In this document: positions 18,340 through 27,349 of the stretch, in pieces
Numbering within the stretch: the first letter of the stretch is position 1
Layout of the letters: every line of letters starts with the position of its first letter
Assembly: GCF_001636695.1 (NCBI RefSeq)
Contig: NZ_LGEL01000041.1
Location: forward strand, 1-46,374
Source of the DNA: Pedobacter panaciterrae
GTDB taxonomy: Bacteria > Bacteroidota > Bacteroidia > Sphingobacteriales > Sphingobacteriaceae
Length of the DNA stretch: 46,374 nt
Direction of reading: 5' to 3'
Made by a program: the position numbers and the translations under genes
Notes under the pieces: generated by a model
What the model saw: the letters and a program-made list of their open reading frames with translations, nothing else
Told to the model about the DNA's origin: nothing
Database searches by the model: none

Positions 18340-20916
18340 ATGAAACACACAATGAAACACCGATATTTCAAATATATAGGAATTGTTATCTTACTGATGA
18401 CATTTGCCTTTACTTCTCAGCTCAAAGCTCAGCAAACAGTGGTTAATGGAACTGTTACTGACGCTGCCACAAAAGAGACATTACCCTATGTTTCATTTTT
18501 GATAGCCGGCACTGAAAAGGGCGGAAAGACTGACGCAGATGGTCAATACAGTATAACGATTACGGATAATCATACTCAGGTTAAGTTCAGTTACGTAGGT
18601 TATAAAACTGTTATAAAAACGATAACTCCAGGCAAAACACAAACAATAGATGTACAATTACAAAGCGAGTCTACTCAGATGGACGAAGTTGTAATCACCG
18701 CAGGGAAAAGACCGAAATACAGGAATAAGGATAACCCTGCTGTGGAGCTGATTAGAAATGTGATTGCGAACAAACCAAAGAATCGCATGGAACATTATGA
18801 TTTTGTAGAATATAAAAAGTACGAAAGGATGATGTTCTCAATGAGCAATCTGTCTGATAAGTTTAAAAACAAACGTATTTTCCGTAATTATCAGTTTTTG
18901 TTTCAAGAACAGGATTCGACTAAAATAGGAGGTAAAACAACTTTACCTGTGTTTCAGCAAGAGAAATTATCAAACAATTATTTTAGGAAAAGCCCGGAAA
19001 AGTTGAAAACTATTATAATTGCTGATAAGCGTGTTAACTTTGATGAACGCTTTATTGATAATCAGGGTTTAACTACTTATTTCGATAGGATGTATCAGGA
19101 TATTGATATCTATGATAACAACATTTCTGTAGTAAGTAATCAGTTGCTAAGCCCTATTGCTGATGGTGCACCCACATTTTATAAGTTCTTTATTACAGAT
19201 ACAATTCAGAATCACACTCCTAAGCTTATAGAGCTTTCGTTTATGCCCAGAAATAAAACGGATCTGCTGTTCGAAGGTAAACTGTATATCACAATGGATG
19301 GTAATTATGCAGTTCAAAATGCTTACCTGACCGTAAACAAAGATATCAATTTGAATTTTGTAAGGGCGCTGGAAGCTAAACTTGATTTTGAGCAAAATCC
19401 TGACAGTCGTTATCACTTGAGTAAAAGTAATTTAATAGTTGATTTTGGCCTTAGTAAAAAAGGGGGGACTGGATTTACTGGAGAGAGGATGGTAAACTTT
19501 AAAGATTATGAGATTAATAAACCACATCCTGATACTACCTATTATGGATCGGCAGTACCTGTTGTAGTTGCCGATGCTGGTAATAAATCAGAGGAATTTT
19601 GGGCTAATAATCGGCCTGAGGCACTTAGTATTACAAATTCAAAGGTATACAGTAATTTAGATACGCTGCAAACTATTCCATCTTTTAAAAGAACAATGGA
19701 TGTAGTTACCCTTTTCTTTGCAGGCTATAAAGATTTTGGACCTTTTGAAATGGGGCCGGTAAACACATTTTACAGCTTTAACAGTGTAGAAGGATTTCGT
19801 TTGCGTTTAGGAGGAAGAACTACTACAGCATTAAGTAAACGCTATTATTTTGAAACGTATGCAGCTTATGGATTTAATGATACCAAATGGAAATATTTCT
19901 TGAGCGGAACCTATTCATTAAATAATAAATCTATTTACGCATTTCCACAGAACTATGTAAGAGCTAGTTTTCAGAGAGATACTAAAATACCTGGTCAGGA
20001 ATTGCAATTCGTGCAAGAAGATAATTTCTTATTATCCTTTAAAAGAGGGGATAATGATATGATGCTTTATAATGATTTTTACAGGGTAGATTATGTACAT
20101 GAATTTGAAAATCACTTTTCATACAGCCTCGGCTTGCGTAAATGGAACCAAACACCTGCCGGTTCTTTGTATTTTGGAAATTTAATGGGCAATCAATTAA
20201 TTAAGAGTAACCAGATCAGCACTTCTGAAATATCACTTCAGTTAAGGTATGCTCCACATGAAAAATTTTATCAGGGTAAAGTATATCGTACTCCGCTTGT
20301 AGATAAATATCCCATTTTTAATTTTCGATATACAGCAGGATTAAAGGGAGTTTTGGGAGGCGAATATAATTATCATAATTTTATGGGAAGCGTTGATAAG
20401 CGTTTTTACTTATCTCAACTTGGATATACTGATGTAACACTTGAAGGTGCCTATATTTTAGGTAAAGTGCCATTTCCTTTGTTGTCTATTCATAGAGCAA
20501 ACCAAACTTATGCTTATCAATTGCAGTCGTACAATCTAATGAACTTCCTGGAGTTTGTCAGTGATCATTATGCAAGTATCAATATAGATCAGAATTTTAA
20601 TGGTTTCTTCTTTAATAAAGTGCCATTGTTAAAGAAACTGAAGCTTAGAGAAGTAATGTCATTTAAGGCATTGTATGGTGGCTTACGTAATGAGAATAAC
20701 CCTGCAGTTAATAATGGCGCAATGCAGTTTGTACTTAATCAGGACGGCGTGCCTATTACAAATTCTTTGGGGAGAGATCCTTATATTGAGGGAAGTGTGG
20801 GTGTAGGTAATATCTTTAAATTATTAAGAGTTGACCTTGTAAAACGTTTCACCTATCTTGATCATCCAATGGTTTCTGAATGGGGAATCCGCGCAAGAGT
20901 GAAATTCGATTTCTAA
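18340..20916 (+). CDS. DUF5686 outer-membrane protein with CarboxypepD-like N-domain
   Basis: 858 residues. After a signal peptide (ending SQLKAQ, about residue 30; an ATG at 18352 also works) comes a carboxypeptidase-regulatory-like beta-sandwich (about 31-115, VVNGTVTDAATKETLPYVSF). A long DUF5686 region follows (VELIRNVIANKPKNRMEHYD onward) and is predicted to end as a beta-barrel (final strand GIRARVKFDF). The family is widespread in Bacteroidota outer membranes and resembles TonB-dependent receptors without a plug. The function is unknown. It stands alone with its own promoter. Confidence 0.9.
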   Translation: MKHTMKHRYFKYIGIVILLMTFAFTSQLKAQQTVVNGTVTDAATKETLPYVSFLIAGTEKGGKTDADGQYSITITDNHTQVKFSYVGYKTVIKTITPGKTQTIDVQLQSESTQMDEVVITAGKRPKYRNKDNPAVELIRNVIANKPKNRMEHYDFVEYKKYERMMFSMSNLSDKFKNKRIFRNYQFLFQEQDSTKIGGKTTLPVFQQEKLSNNYFRKSPEKLKTIIIADKRVNFDERFIDNQGLTTYFDRMYQDIDIYDNNISVVSNQLLSPIADGAPTFYKFFITDTIQNHTPKLIELSFMPRNKTDLLFEGKLYITMDGNYAVQNAYLTVNKDINLNFVRALEAKLDFEQNPDSRYHLSKSNLIVDFGLSKKGGTGFTGERMVNFKDYEINKPHPDTTYYGSAVPVVVADAGNKSEEFWANNRPEALSITNSKVYSNLDTLQTIPSFKRTMDVVTLFFAGYKDFGPFEMGPVNTFYSFNSVEGFRLRLGGRTTTALSKRYYFETYAAYGFNDTKWKYFLSGTYSLNNKSIYAFPQNYVRASFQRDTKIPGQELQFVQEDNFLLSFKRGDNDMMLYNDFYRVDYVHEFENHFSYSLGLRKWNQTPAGSLYFGNLMGNQLIKSNQISTSEISLQLRYAPHEKFYQGKVYRTPLVDKYPIFNFRYTAGLKGVLGGEYNYHNFMGSVDKRFYLSQLGYTDVTLEGAYILGKVPFPLLSIHRANQTYAYQLQSYNLMNFLEFVSDHYASINIDQNFNGFFFNKVPLLKKLKLREVMSFKALYGGLRNENNPAVNNGAMQFVLNQDGVPITNSLGRDPYIEGSVGVGNIFKLLRVDLVKRFTYLDHPMVSEWGIRARVKFDF

Positions 20917-20936
20917 TTTTATAATTACTTAATAAG

Positions 20937-20965
20937 CACCTGTTTAGGTTTATCTAAAACGGGTG
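20937..20965 (+). terminator. Possible terminator hairpin after the DUF5686 gene
   Basis: CACCTGTTTAG pairs with CTAAAACGGGTG apart from one bulged A and a G-T pair, about 20 bp after the stop. There is no T run, so it may be a weak or factor-aided terminator. Confidence 0.35.
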
Positions 20966-20974
20966 TTATCTGAA

Positions 20975-20982
20975 TACTTTTG
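20975..20982 (+). promoter_or_regulatory. -7 promoter box before the cupin gene
   Basis: TACTTTTG matches TAnnTTTG exactly and lies 43 nt before the ATG at 21026. Confidence 0.5.
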
Positions 20983-21025
20983 TTGAGTGAATATCTGTTG
21001 TTTTGCCGAACAGATATTTATAACC

Positions 21026-21604
21026 ATGTCTCTCAACAACAAGGAAATAACAAATAAAATTACCGGACAGGTAATCAGATTTATACAAACTGCCAAAGAT
21101 ACGAATGGAGAACTACTCGAAATGGAGTCGCTGTATCCATTGTTTTCTAAAGAACCTCCAATACATTTCCACCCGCATCAAGAAGAATATTTCACTATAC
21201 TTAAAGGCGAGCTTACTGTTCGTTTAGGTGGCGAGATCCGTGTATATAGGAGTGGGTCTACTATTCATATAAAGCCTGATGTGAAGCACAGTATGTGGAA
21301 CGAAGGACTTATGGACTGCGTTGTAAACTGGAAAGTATATCCGGCAATGGATACAGAAAATCTTCTCACCACACTAACACAACTGGCTAATAATGGTGAA
21401 ACCAACAATGCAGGTGTTCCACATTTATCTGTATTGGTGTTTCTCTTAAAAAAATACAATCAAACATTCCGTTTAGCAAAGCTACCTATTGGCATTTTAA
21501 ATGTGCTCTCTATACTATTTAAGCCAGTATTTCAAGCTTGTAATTACAAAAGCAAGTTTAATCAACCTCTCCGTTACTTTTTAGCGGGTAAGAATAATCT
21601 ATAA
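21026..21604 (+). CDS. Cupin domain protein
   Basis: 192 residues. A single cupin barrel spans about residues 30-115, with metal-binding positions in FHPHQEEYFTILKGE and a second His in DVKHSMWNEG. The C-terminal 60 residues carry a hydrophobic stretch (LPIGILNVLSILFKPVF) that may bind the membrane. The ATG at 21026 is preferred over an upstream GTG because it lies after the promoter and gives a normal cupin start. Substrate and reaction are unknown. It is followed after 24 nt by a beta-barrel gene, likely in the same transcript. Confidence 0.85.
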   Translation: MSLNNKEITNKITGQVIRFIQTAKDTNGELLEMESLYPLFSKEPPIHFHPHQEEYFTILKGELTVRLGGEIRVYRSGSTIHIKPDVKHSMWNEGLMDCVVNWKVYPAMDTENLLTTLTQLANNGETNNAGVPHLSVLVFLLKKYNQTFRLAKLPIGILNVLSILFKPVFQACNYKSKFNQPLRYFLAGKNNL

Positions 21605-21628
21605 CAAGTAAATAACAATCTAATTAAA

Positions 21629-22333
21629 ATGAAAAGAAAACAATTACACTTACCTATTATGTTAATGTTGCTATTTTTTACTGTGTCTGCTCAGGCACAG
21701 ACTAAAAAGCAAACTGGAAAAAAACAGATTACAAAAACTGTCGTACAGAAAAAGGCAACAGTTGAATCAAAGCCTACGGCACAAGTAAATGAAAAAATGA
21801 TTGAAAAAGAAGTGAAATCTGATGAGACTCCAAAGGCAGAAAAAAGCACAGAAATAAGCAGCCCGACCAAGGAAGAAAAAGCAGTAACTTCTTATAAAAC
21901 AGCATTGGGCTTGAAATTTTTGTGGGGAATAGCGCTTACTGGTAAACATTTTTTTAAAGAAAAACATGCTGTTGAAGCAATCTTTAAATATAGAGGCTAC
22001 ACAGGAGTAGGTGCTGATATCGGTTTGGGTGTACTATATGAATATCATAATGATATAAAAGGAGTTGAGGGGCTTAAATGGTATGGTGGAGGTGGTGTTT
22101 ACGTGGGCACCTTCTCATTTAAGGATGAAATTTCGCAATATATGGATCAGTATGGATCAGGTAGTAATTTTTATTTTGGTTTGGCGGGTGTTCTGGGATT
22201 AGAGTATAAAATAGGTAGTTTACCAATAGCCATTAGTGCTGATTGGCAACCAAGCTTCCAATTAAAGGATACATATGGCAGCAGTGGTTTTTCAGCAGAA
22301 AGCGGTGGTATTGGCGTTAAATATACTTTTTAA
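21629..22333 (+). CDS. Secreted protein with Lys/Glu-rich linker and beta-barrel-like C-terminus
   Basis: 234 residues. Signal peptide to about residue 24 (cleavage after SAQAQ), then a low-complexity Lys/Glu/Thr/Pro-rich stretch (about 25-90). A Gly/Tyr-rich domain follows with alternating strands ending in GGIGVKYTF, a typical outer-membrane barrel end with a C-terminal Phe. The charged linker may reach into the periplasm or bind peptidoglycan, but that is inference. I do not recognise a named family. Confidence 0.72.
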   Translation: MKRKQLHLPIMLMLLFFTVSAQAQTKKQTGKKQITKTVVQKKATVESKPTAQVNEKMIEKEVKSDETPKAEKSTEISSPTKEEKAVTSYKTALGLKFLWGIALTGKHFFKEKHAVEAIFKYRGYTGVGADIGLGVLYEYHNDIKGVEGLKWYGGGGVYVGTFSFKDEISQYMDQYGSGSNFYFGLAGVLGLEYKIGSLPIAISADWQPSFQLKDTYGSSGFSAESGGIGVKYTF

Positions 22334-22367
22334 ATCTCTGTTAATAGCTCGTAGTTAGATATGCGAA

Positions 22368-22428
22368 ACTCCTCTCCGTTAAGATTGCCTTTTTTGTGAT
22401 GTCATTCTTATAACGGAGCAGGAGGAGT
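22368..22428. repeat. Imperfect inverted repeat between convergent genes
   Basis: ACTCCTC-TCCGTTA (22368-22381) pairs with TAACGGA (22411-22417) and GAGGAGT (22422-22428), with a 4-base bulge GCAG on the right side and a T-rich loop. It lies between a plus-strand and a minus-strand gene end and may stop transcription from both. Confidence 0.6.
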
Positions 22429-22447
22429 AGCATCCCTGATTTGGGAA

Positions 22448-23104
22448 TTAAATCGTTGTATAACCTAAAAATTCAAGTTCCTCAACTGCTTTTGTTAAAT
22501 GGGTTTTCCCATTGGCTAAAACATAAAGATGATCACTTATTTCAATTATGTTCCTGAACATATGGTCTGTGATCAGTAATCCTTTATTTATCTTTTCTTC
22601 ATTCATGAGTTCCATGATGGCCTCATTCATTACCGGGCTTAAGTGGGAAAAAGGCTCATCAAGCATAGCAAATTTAGACTTTGCCTTTAATACAGTATAT
22701 ACTTCCACTAATCTTCTGTTGCCACCCGACAAACTTTTTAACGAACTACTATACCTGGATTTAAATTCCGGAAAACGAGCTTCAAATTCAGAAAAATCCA
22801 GCTCAAAGTCAGAGAATACTCTCTTTAAAGTTAAGGCTTGTGGTATAAAATTAAACTGAGGAAGATATAGTAGTAAATCAGGCCTTTTATAGGCTTCAGG
22901 TACCGTTAAATTATCGAAACGTATAGATTTACTATTAGGACTTAAATTTCCATATATGATGTTCATCAAACATGTTTTCCCATTTCCATTTCTACCAAGC
23001 AAACCGGTTATTTTTCCTGTTTCACACTTTAAATAAATGTCTGATAAGATGCTTCGAGATCCAAATTCAAGAAAAATACTATCGGCTTCGAGTTTGTGGA
23101 TCAT
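22448..23104 (-). CDS. Orphan ABC transporter ATP-binding protein
   Basis: 218 residues. Walker A GRNGNGKT at 37-44, signature LSGGNRRLVE from 125, Walker B FAMLDEP with D149-E150, and an H-loop at LITDHMF. The signature has Asn where Gln is usual. No permease of normal size is nearby. Its ATG overlaps the stop of the 101-residue membrane protein upstream by 4 bp, so the two are translationally coupled and probably form one system. The substrate is unknown. Confidence 0.9.
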   Translation of the reverse strand: MIHKLEADSIFLEFGSRSILSDIYLKCETGKITGLLGRNGNGKTCLMNIIYGNLSPNSKSIRFDNLTVPEAYKRPDLLLYLPQFNFIPQALTLKRVFSDFELDFSEFEARFPEFKSRYSSSLKSLSGGNRRLVEVYTVLKAKSKFAMLDEPFSHLSPVMNEAIMELMNEEKINKGLLITDHMFRNIIEISDHLYVLANGKTHLTKAVEELEFLGYTTI

Positions 23105-23406
23105 TTAGAGGATATGTAAATTAAAATTCCGGCAAATAATAGGAAGTCGAAGGTTATGGTACTTATCCATAACGTAATTTTGGGTATCCCCAAGTTTTGG
23201 TAATAATAGAATTCCTTGTTTTTGTAATTATTTATATAGTAGATAATTATTCCGTAAGTAATCATTTTAAACCAAAAGATTAAAGTAAAAGCTCCTGAAC
23301 CAAGTTTTGATAGCATATACGCGGAAGCCAGCGTTAATACAAAAGCAGTGGTGAAAAAGCTCATGTAAAAAGTAAACATCAGTCTTAATGTTTTAATTTT
23401 TAACAT
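23101..23406 (-). CDS. Small membrane protein coupled to an ABC ATPase
   Basis: 101 residues with about three hydrophobic segments (roughly 9-30, 36-57 and 78-98). The second and third are joined by a short polar stretch (NNYKNKEFYYYQNLGIPKI). I do not recognise a named family. Because it is translationally coupled to the ATPase gene, it is probably the membrane partner, perhaps a minimal permease acting as a multimer. This is inference from position. Confidence 0.7.
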   Translation of the reverse strand: MLKIKTLRLMFTFYMSFFTTAFVLTLASAYMLSKLGSGAFTLIFWFKMITYGIIIYYINNYKNKEFYYYQNLGIPKITLWISTITFDFLLFAGILIYISSK

Positions 23407-23585
23407 TTTATCTTTTGATTGAATGGTTTTACTATATCCTATGCTGATTTAAATGTTGTATATAGTGCTTTGCTAAATATAGTAAGAAGTTCTTGGAATA
23501 TGACCTTAGCTGCCTTGTAATTCTGTTAGTTAATGCAATTTCAGGCACTATTTATGTGTGTTAGCAACAATAACTACACGTACTC

Positions 23586-25094
23586 ATGAATATTGAAATT
23601 AGAAAATTAACGCTGGAAGATTATAATGACCTTAAGGAATCTATGGAGCAGGCATATGATACCCTTGGCGGCCAAATCTGGAGTAAACAAACCATTGCAA
23701 AACTGTTAAAGCTGTTTCCCGAAGGGCAGCTGTGTATTGCAGTAGACGAGAAGGTAGTGGCCTGTTCACTATCTATTATAGTGGACTACGATGAGTATGG
23801 AGATAAACATACTTATCAAATGATAACCGGCAGGTACACTTTTTCTACCCATGACCCAAATGGTGATACTTTGTATGGAATAGAAATCTTTGTTTCACCG
23901 GAATATCGCGGATTACGTTTAGGTCGCAGGCTTTATGAAGCCAGGAAAGAGCTGTGCGAAAGCTTAAATTTAAAGAGTATTATTGCGGGTGGACGTATAC
24001 CAGGTTATCATGCACATGCTGATACATTAAGCCCAAGACAATATATCGACAAGGTAAAAGCAAAGGAGTTATATGATCCTACGCTTACGTTTCAATTGTC
24101 TAATGATTTCCACGTTAGGAAGGTTTTGAAAAATTATCTTCCGGGTGATCACGAATCTAAAGAATTTGCTACGTTAATTGAATGGAATAATATTTATTAT
24201 CAAGGTGTTGATGCTTCGGCCCGATCTGCAAAAACCATTCGCATAGGTTTGGTTCAATGGCAAATGCGTCTTTTTCCTACCATGGATTCTTTTTATGAAC
24301 AAGTAGAGTTTTTTGTAGATGCCGTGAGCGGCTACAAATCTGATTTTATCATGTTCCCTGAGTTTTTTAATACTCCACTTTTACAGCCATATAACCATTT
24401 GCCTGAAATGGAGGCGATGCGCAAGCTAGCAGAGCTTACTGAAGAAATTGTTATTAAAATTCAGGAGTATGCAGTTTCGTACAACGTAAACATCATTTCG
24501 GGCAGTATGCCAATAATAGAAGACAATAAGCTATATAATGCCACCTATCTATGCCATAGAAATGGGAAAACAGAAGAGTACAGGAAAATTCATATTACCC
24601 CGAATGAACAAAAATACTATGGTATGGTTGGAGGGGATAAGATTCAGGTATTTGATACCGATTGCGGAAAGGTTGGTATTCTGATTTGCTATGATGTTGA
24701 ATTTCCTGAATTAAGTCGTATTTACGCGGATCAGGGTATGCAAATTCTATTTGTTCCATTCCTTACAGATACTCAAAATGGATATACAAGAGTAAGGAGA
24801 TGTGCACAAGCCAGAGCTATAGAAAATGAATGCTATGTAGCCATTGCCGGATGTGTAGGTAATTTGCCTAAGGTAAATAATATGGATATTCAGTTTGCCC
24901 AATCAGCAGTATTTACTCCTTCAGATTTTGCTTTTCCTACTAATGCCGTTAAAGCTGAGGCAACACCAAATACAGAAATGATGCTGGTGGTAGATGTTGA
25001 CCTCCATCTGCTTGATGAAATTCATCATTTCGGTACGGTAAGGATACTTAAAGACAGGCGTAATGATCTTTATGAGGTGAAATTGCTTAAATAG
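23586..25094 (+). CDS. GNAT acetyltransferase-nitrilase fusion protein
   Basis: 502 residues in two enzymes. The N-terminal GNAT domain (about 1-200) has the acetyl-CoA loop SPEYRGLRLGRRLYEARK. The C-terminal carbon-nitrogen hydrolase domain (about 215-500) keeps the Glu-Lys-Cys triad: E259 in MFPEFF, K334 in EYRKIH and C368 in LICYDVEFPE. Fusions of this form occur across Bacteroidota and other bacteria. The natural amide and acyl acceptor are not known. A stem-loop straddles its stop codon. Confidence 0.93.
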   Translation: MNIEIRKLTLEDYNDLKESMEQAYDTLGGQIWSKQTIAKLLKLFPEGQLCIAVDEKVVACSLSIIVDYDEYGDKHTYQMITGRYTFSTHDPNGDTLYGIEIFVSPEYRGLRLGRRLYEARKELCESLNLKSIIAGGRIPGYHAHADTLSPRQYIDKVKAKELYDPTLTFQLSNDFHVRKVLKNYLPGDHESKEFATLIEWNNIYYQGVDASARSAKTIRIGLVQWQMRLFPTMDSFYEQVEFFVDAVSGYKSDFIMFPEFFNTPLLQPYNHLPEMEAMRKLAELTEEIVIKIQEYAVSYNVNIISGSMPIIEDNKLYNATYLCHRNGKTEEYRKIHITPNEQKYYGMVGGDKIQVFDTDCGKVGILICYDVEFPELSRIYADQGMQILFVPFLTDTQNGYTRVRRCAQARAIENECYVAIAGCVGNLPKVNNMDIQFAQSAVFTPSDFAFPTNAVKAEATPNTEMMLVVDVDLHLLDEIHHFGTVRILKDRRNDLYEVKLLK

Positions 25095-25119
25095 GATTAT
25101 ATTTATATTCCTATTTAAG
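25086..25119 (+). repeat. AT-rich hairpin across the stop codon and before the chitinase ATG
   Basis: CTTAAATAGGA (25086-25096) pairs exactly with TCCTATTTAAG (25109-25119). After one mismatch the inner bases pair as well, leaving a very short loop. The left arm holds the TAG stop of the preceding gene and the right arm ends 3 nt before the ATG at 25123. It may terminate transcription weakly or hide the chitinase start region. Confidence 0.65.
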
Positions 25120-25122
25120 TTT

Positions 25123-26268
25123 ATGAAAAAGTATATCAATTCCGCTGTTTCTGGTTTAATAACCATATTGTTTTTCGTAAGTAATGTATTTTCTCAATCG
25201 AATTCAGTCAAAAGCAAACCTGTAATAATAGGATATGTGGCTGGATTCAAAGGATTAATAGATACCGATAAGATTGCTGCTCAAAAACTTACACATATAA
25301 ATTATGCCTTTGTAAATGTAAAAGGCAATAGGGCATTTTTGGATAATCTGAAAACCGATACGGTAAATTTTAGAAAATTAAACCTTTTAAAAGGAAAGAA
25401 TCCCGACCTTAAAATATTTATTTCAATAGGTGGCTGGGCATGGAGCGAAAATTTTTCTGATGCTGTATTAACCGATTCCTCAAGAGCAGAATTTGCACAG
25501 AGTTCAGTAGATATTATAAAAAAGTATGATCTTGACGGGGTAGACATAGATTGGGAGTATCCGGCCAGACCAGGAGAGGAAGGGAATGTGTATAGGCCTG
25601 AAGATAAACAGAATTTCACCTTAATGTTTCAGGCAATCCGTAAGGAATTAGATGTGCTTGAGAAAGAAACAGGTCATAAAAAGCTTCTTAGTACAGCTGT
25701 CGGTGGTTTTACTGATTTTTTGAGAACATCAGAGATGGGGGAAGCCCAAAAATATCTTGACTATGTTAATTTGATGACTTACGATTTGTATACTGGTGGT
25801 GGTACAGCCAGCCATCATGCTAACTTATATGATTCAAAAAAAATTGAGTCAAAGAGTTCTGCCGATAAAACAATAAAGGCTTTTATAGCTGCGGGCGTTC
25901 CTGCCAGTAAATTGGTTATGGGAATAGCATTTTATGGTCGCAATTTTAAAATTGAAGAAGGTGGTAAGAAGGGACTTGGAGATAAAGTGGTTTCTGGTCA
26001 ATTTGGAAAAGGCTATACCATGCTAAAAGATAGCTTGATTAACAAACATGGGTATAAAAGGTTCATGGATAAAGGAGCAAAGGCACCTTATCTTTTTAAT
26101 GAAAAGAATAAGACGTTTATTACCTATGAAGATGAGCAGTCTGTAAAGAATAAATGCAAGTATGTAAAAGAGCATGGGCTTGCCGGAGTAATGTTTTGGG
26201 AATACTCATCAGACCCGAAAGAGTATCTGCTAGACGAAATTAATAAAAGACTTGCTAATAGACTTTAA
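25123..26268 (+). CDS. Secreted GH18 chitinase-like glycoside hydrolase
   Basis: 381 residues. Signal peptide to about residue 25 (FVSNVFSQ). A single GH18 barrel follows with SIGGWAWS and the catalytic motif DGVDIDWEYP (D138, D141, D143, proton donor E145). LMTYDLYTGG and the C-terminal GVMFWEYSSD are family motifs as well. It should cleave beta-1,4 links between N-acetylglucosamine units in chitin or related glycans. No carbohydrate-binding module or sorting domain is present, and it is not next to a SusCD pair, so it is probably periplasmic or freely secreted. Confidence 0.94.
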   Translation: MKKYINSAVSGLITILFFVSNVFSQSNSVKSKPVIIGYVAGFKGLIDTDKIAAQKLTHINYAFVNVKGNRAFLDNLKTDTVNFRKLNLLKGKNPDLKIFISIGGWAWSENFSDAVLTDSSRAEFAQSSVDIIKKYDLDGVDIDWEYPARPGEEGNVYRPEDKQNFTLMFQAIRKELDVLEKETGHKKLLSTAVGGFTDFLRTSEMGEAQKYLDYVNLMTYDLYTGGGTASHHANLYDSKKIESKSSADKTIKAFIAAGVPASKLVMGIAFYGRNFKIEEGGKKGLGDKVVSGQFGKGYTMLKDSLINKHGYKRFMDKGAKAPYLFNEKNKTFITYEDEQSVKNKCKYVKEHGLAGVMFWEYSSDPKEYLLDEINKRLANRL

Positions 26269-26360
26269 ATTCTGAATAGTAATTAATGACACGAAGACGA
26301 CGGAGAAGATTATAAGAAACAGCAACTTTATGCAAGTTTGAATTTTATAATTTTTGCTGA

Positions 26361-27269
26361 ATGGAACAAATCGAATCCGTACAAGAATTTTATAGTCGTG
26401 TACCACAGGCAAATGCTTTAGAGCGTTCACTTCATAATGCCGGGGCAGGACATTTTAATGTGTTTGAACGTAGATCATGCCTCAACCATACACCTTACAT
26501 TAGAAGGGATTTTTATAAGGTCTCGCTCATAATAGGTAAAGGTAAATTGCATTATGCAGATAAATGGATTGAAGTTGACCAGCCTGCATTACTTTTCTCG
26601 AACCCTGTAATTCCCTATTCATGGGAATCGGCTTCAAGTGACCAGGAGGGATGGTTCTGTTTATTTACGGAGGCATTCATACATCCTACTGAAAAAAAAG
26701 GAACATTACAGGACTCTCCATTATTTAAAATAGGAGGCTCACCAATATTCTTTATCAATGATGAACAACAACGAGAAATTTCAACCATTTTTAAGAAAAT
26801 GATTTCTGAAATAGATTCAGATTATGTTCATAAATATGACGTTTTACGCAATTATCTTCATCTCATTATTCATGAGGCAATGAAATTGCAACCTGCAGAA
26901 AGCTTTGAGAAAAATATTAATGCATCTTCGCGCATTGCAGGGTTGTTTATGGAGCTTCTTGAAAGGCAATTTCCTATAGATACACCAGAAATGGCCCTTC
27001 AGCTAAAAACTGCCAATCATTATGCTGAAAATCTTTCCATTCATGTAAACCATCTCAATCGCGCCGTTAAAGAGGTTACCGGTAAGACCACCACAGAGCA
27101 TATTTCATCAAGAATAGTAAAAGAAGCGATTGCTTTGCTTCAGCACACGGATTGGAATGTGGCTCAGGTAGCGTATGGTCTTGGTTTTGAATATCCAGCT
27201 TACTTTAATAATTTCTTTAAAAAACAAACCCAGCGTACGCCCAGAGAAATCAGGAATGTTGCTGTTTGA
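26361..27269 (+). CDS. AraC family transcriptional regulator
   Basis: 302 residues. An N-terminal cupin-like sensing domain (about 20-170) precedes a C-terminal AraC DNA-binding domain with two helix-turn-helix units (about 200-300, ending YPAYFNNFFKKQTQRTPREIR). A near-match to the -7 box (AATTTTTG, 26349-26356) ends 4 nt before the ATG. It sits 80 bp before an aldo/keto reductase gene whose promoter region holds two direct repeats with 21-bp spacing, so it probably controls that gene. Confidence 0.93.
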   Translation: MEQIESVQEFYSRVPQANALERSLHNAGAGHFNVFERRSCLNHTPYIRRDFYKVSLIIGKGKLHYADKWIEVDQPALLFSNPVIPYSWESASSDQEGWFCLFTEAFIHPTEKKGTLQDSPLFKIGGSPIFFINDEQQREISTIFKKMISEIDSDYVHKYDVLRNYLHLIIHEAMKLQPAESFEKNINASSRIAGLFMELLERQFPIDTPEMALQLKTANHYAENLSIHVNHLNRAVKEVTGKTTTEHISSRIVKEAIALLQHTDWNVAQVAYGLGFEYPAYFNNFFKKQTQRTPREIRNVAV

Positions 27270-27293
27270 ATTTTATAATGATCTGTTTGAATC
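27263..27293 (+). promoter_or_regulatory. Candidate AraC-type operator (two direct repeats)
   Basis: CTGTTTGAAT occurs twice, at 27263-27272 and 27284-27293, with a 21-bp period (two helical turns). It lies just upstream of the -7 box at 27322-27329. Direct repeats with this spacing are typical AraC-family half-sites. The first copy overlaps the end of the regulator gene. Confidence 0.5.
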
Positions 27294-27321
27294 CTTTAAA
27301 CTAAAGGCATGTGTAATGAAG

Positions 27322-27329
27322 TAGTTTTG
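27322..27329 (+). promoter_or_regulatory. -7 promoter box before the aldo/keto reductase gene
   Basis: TAGTTTTG matches TAnnTTTG exactly and lies 20 nt before the ATG at 27350, leaving a short leader. Confidence 0.55.
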
Positions 27330-27349
27330 AATAATAAAATCTAAAAGAC

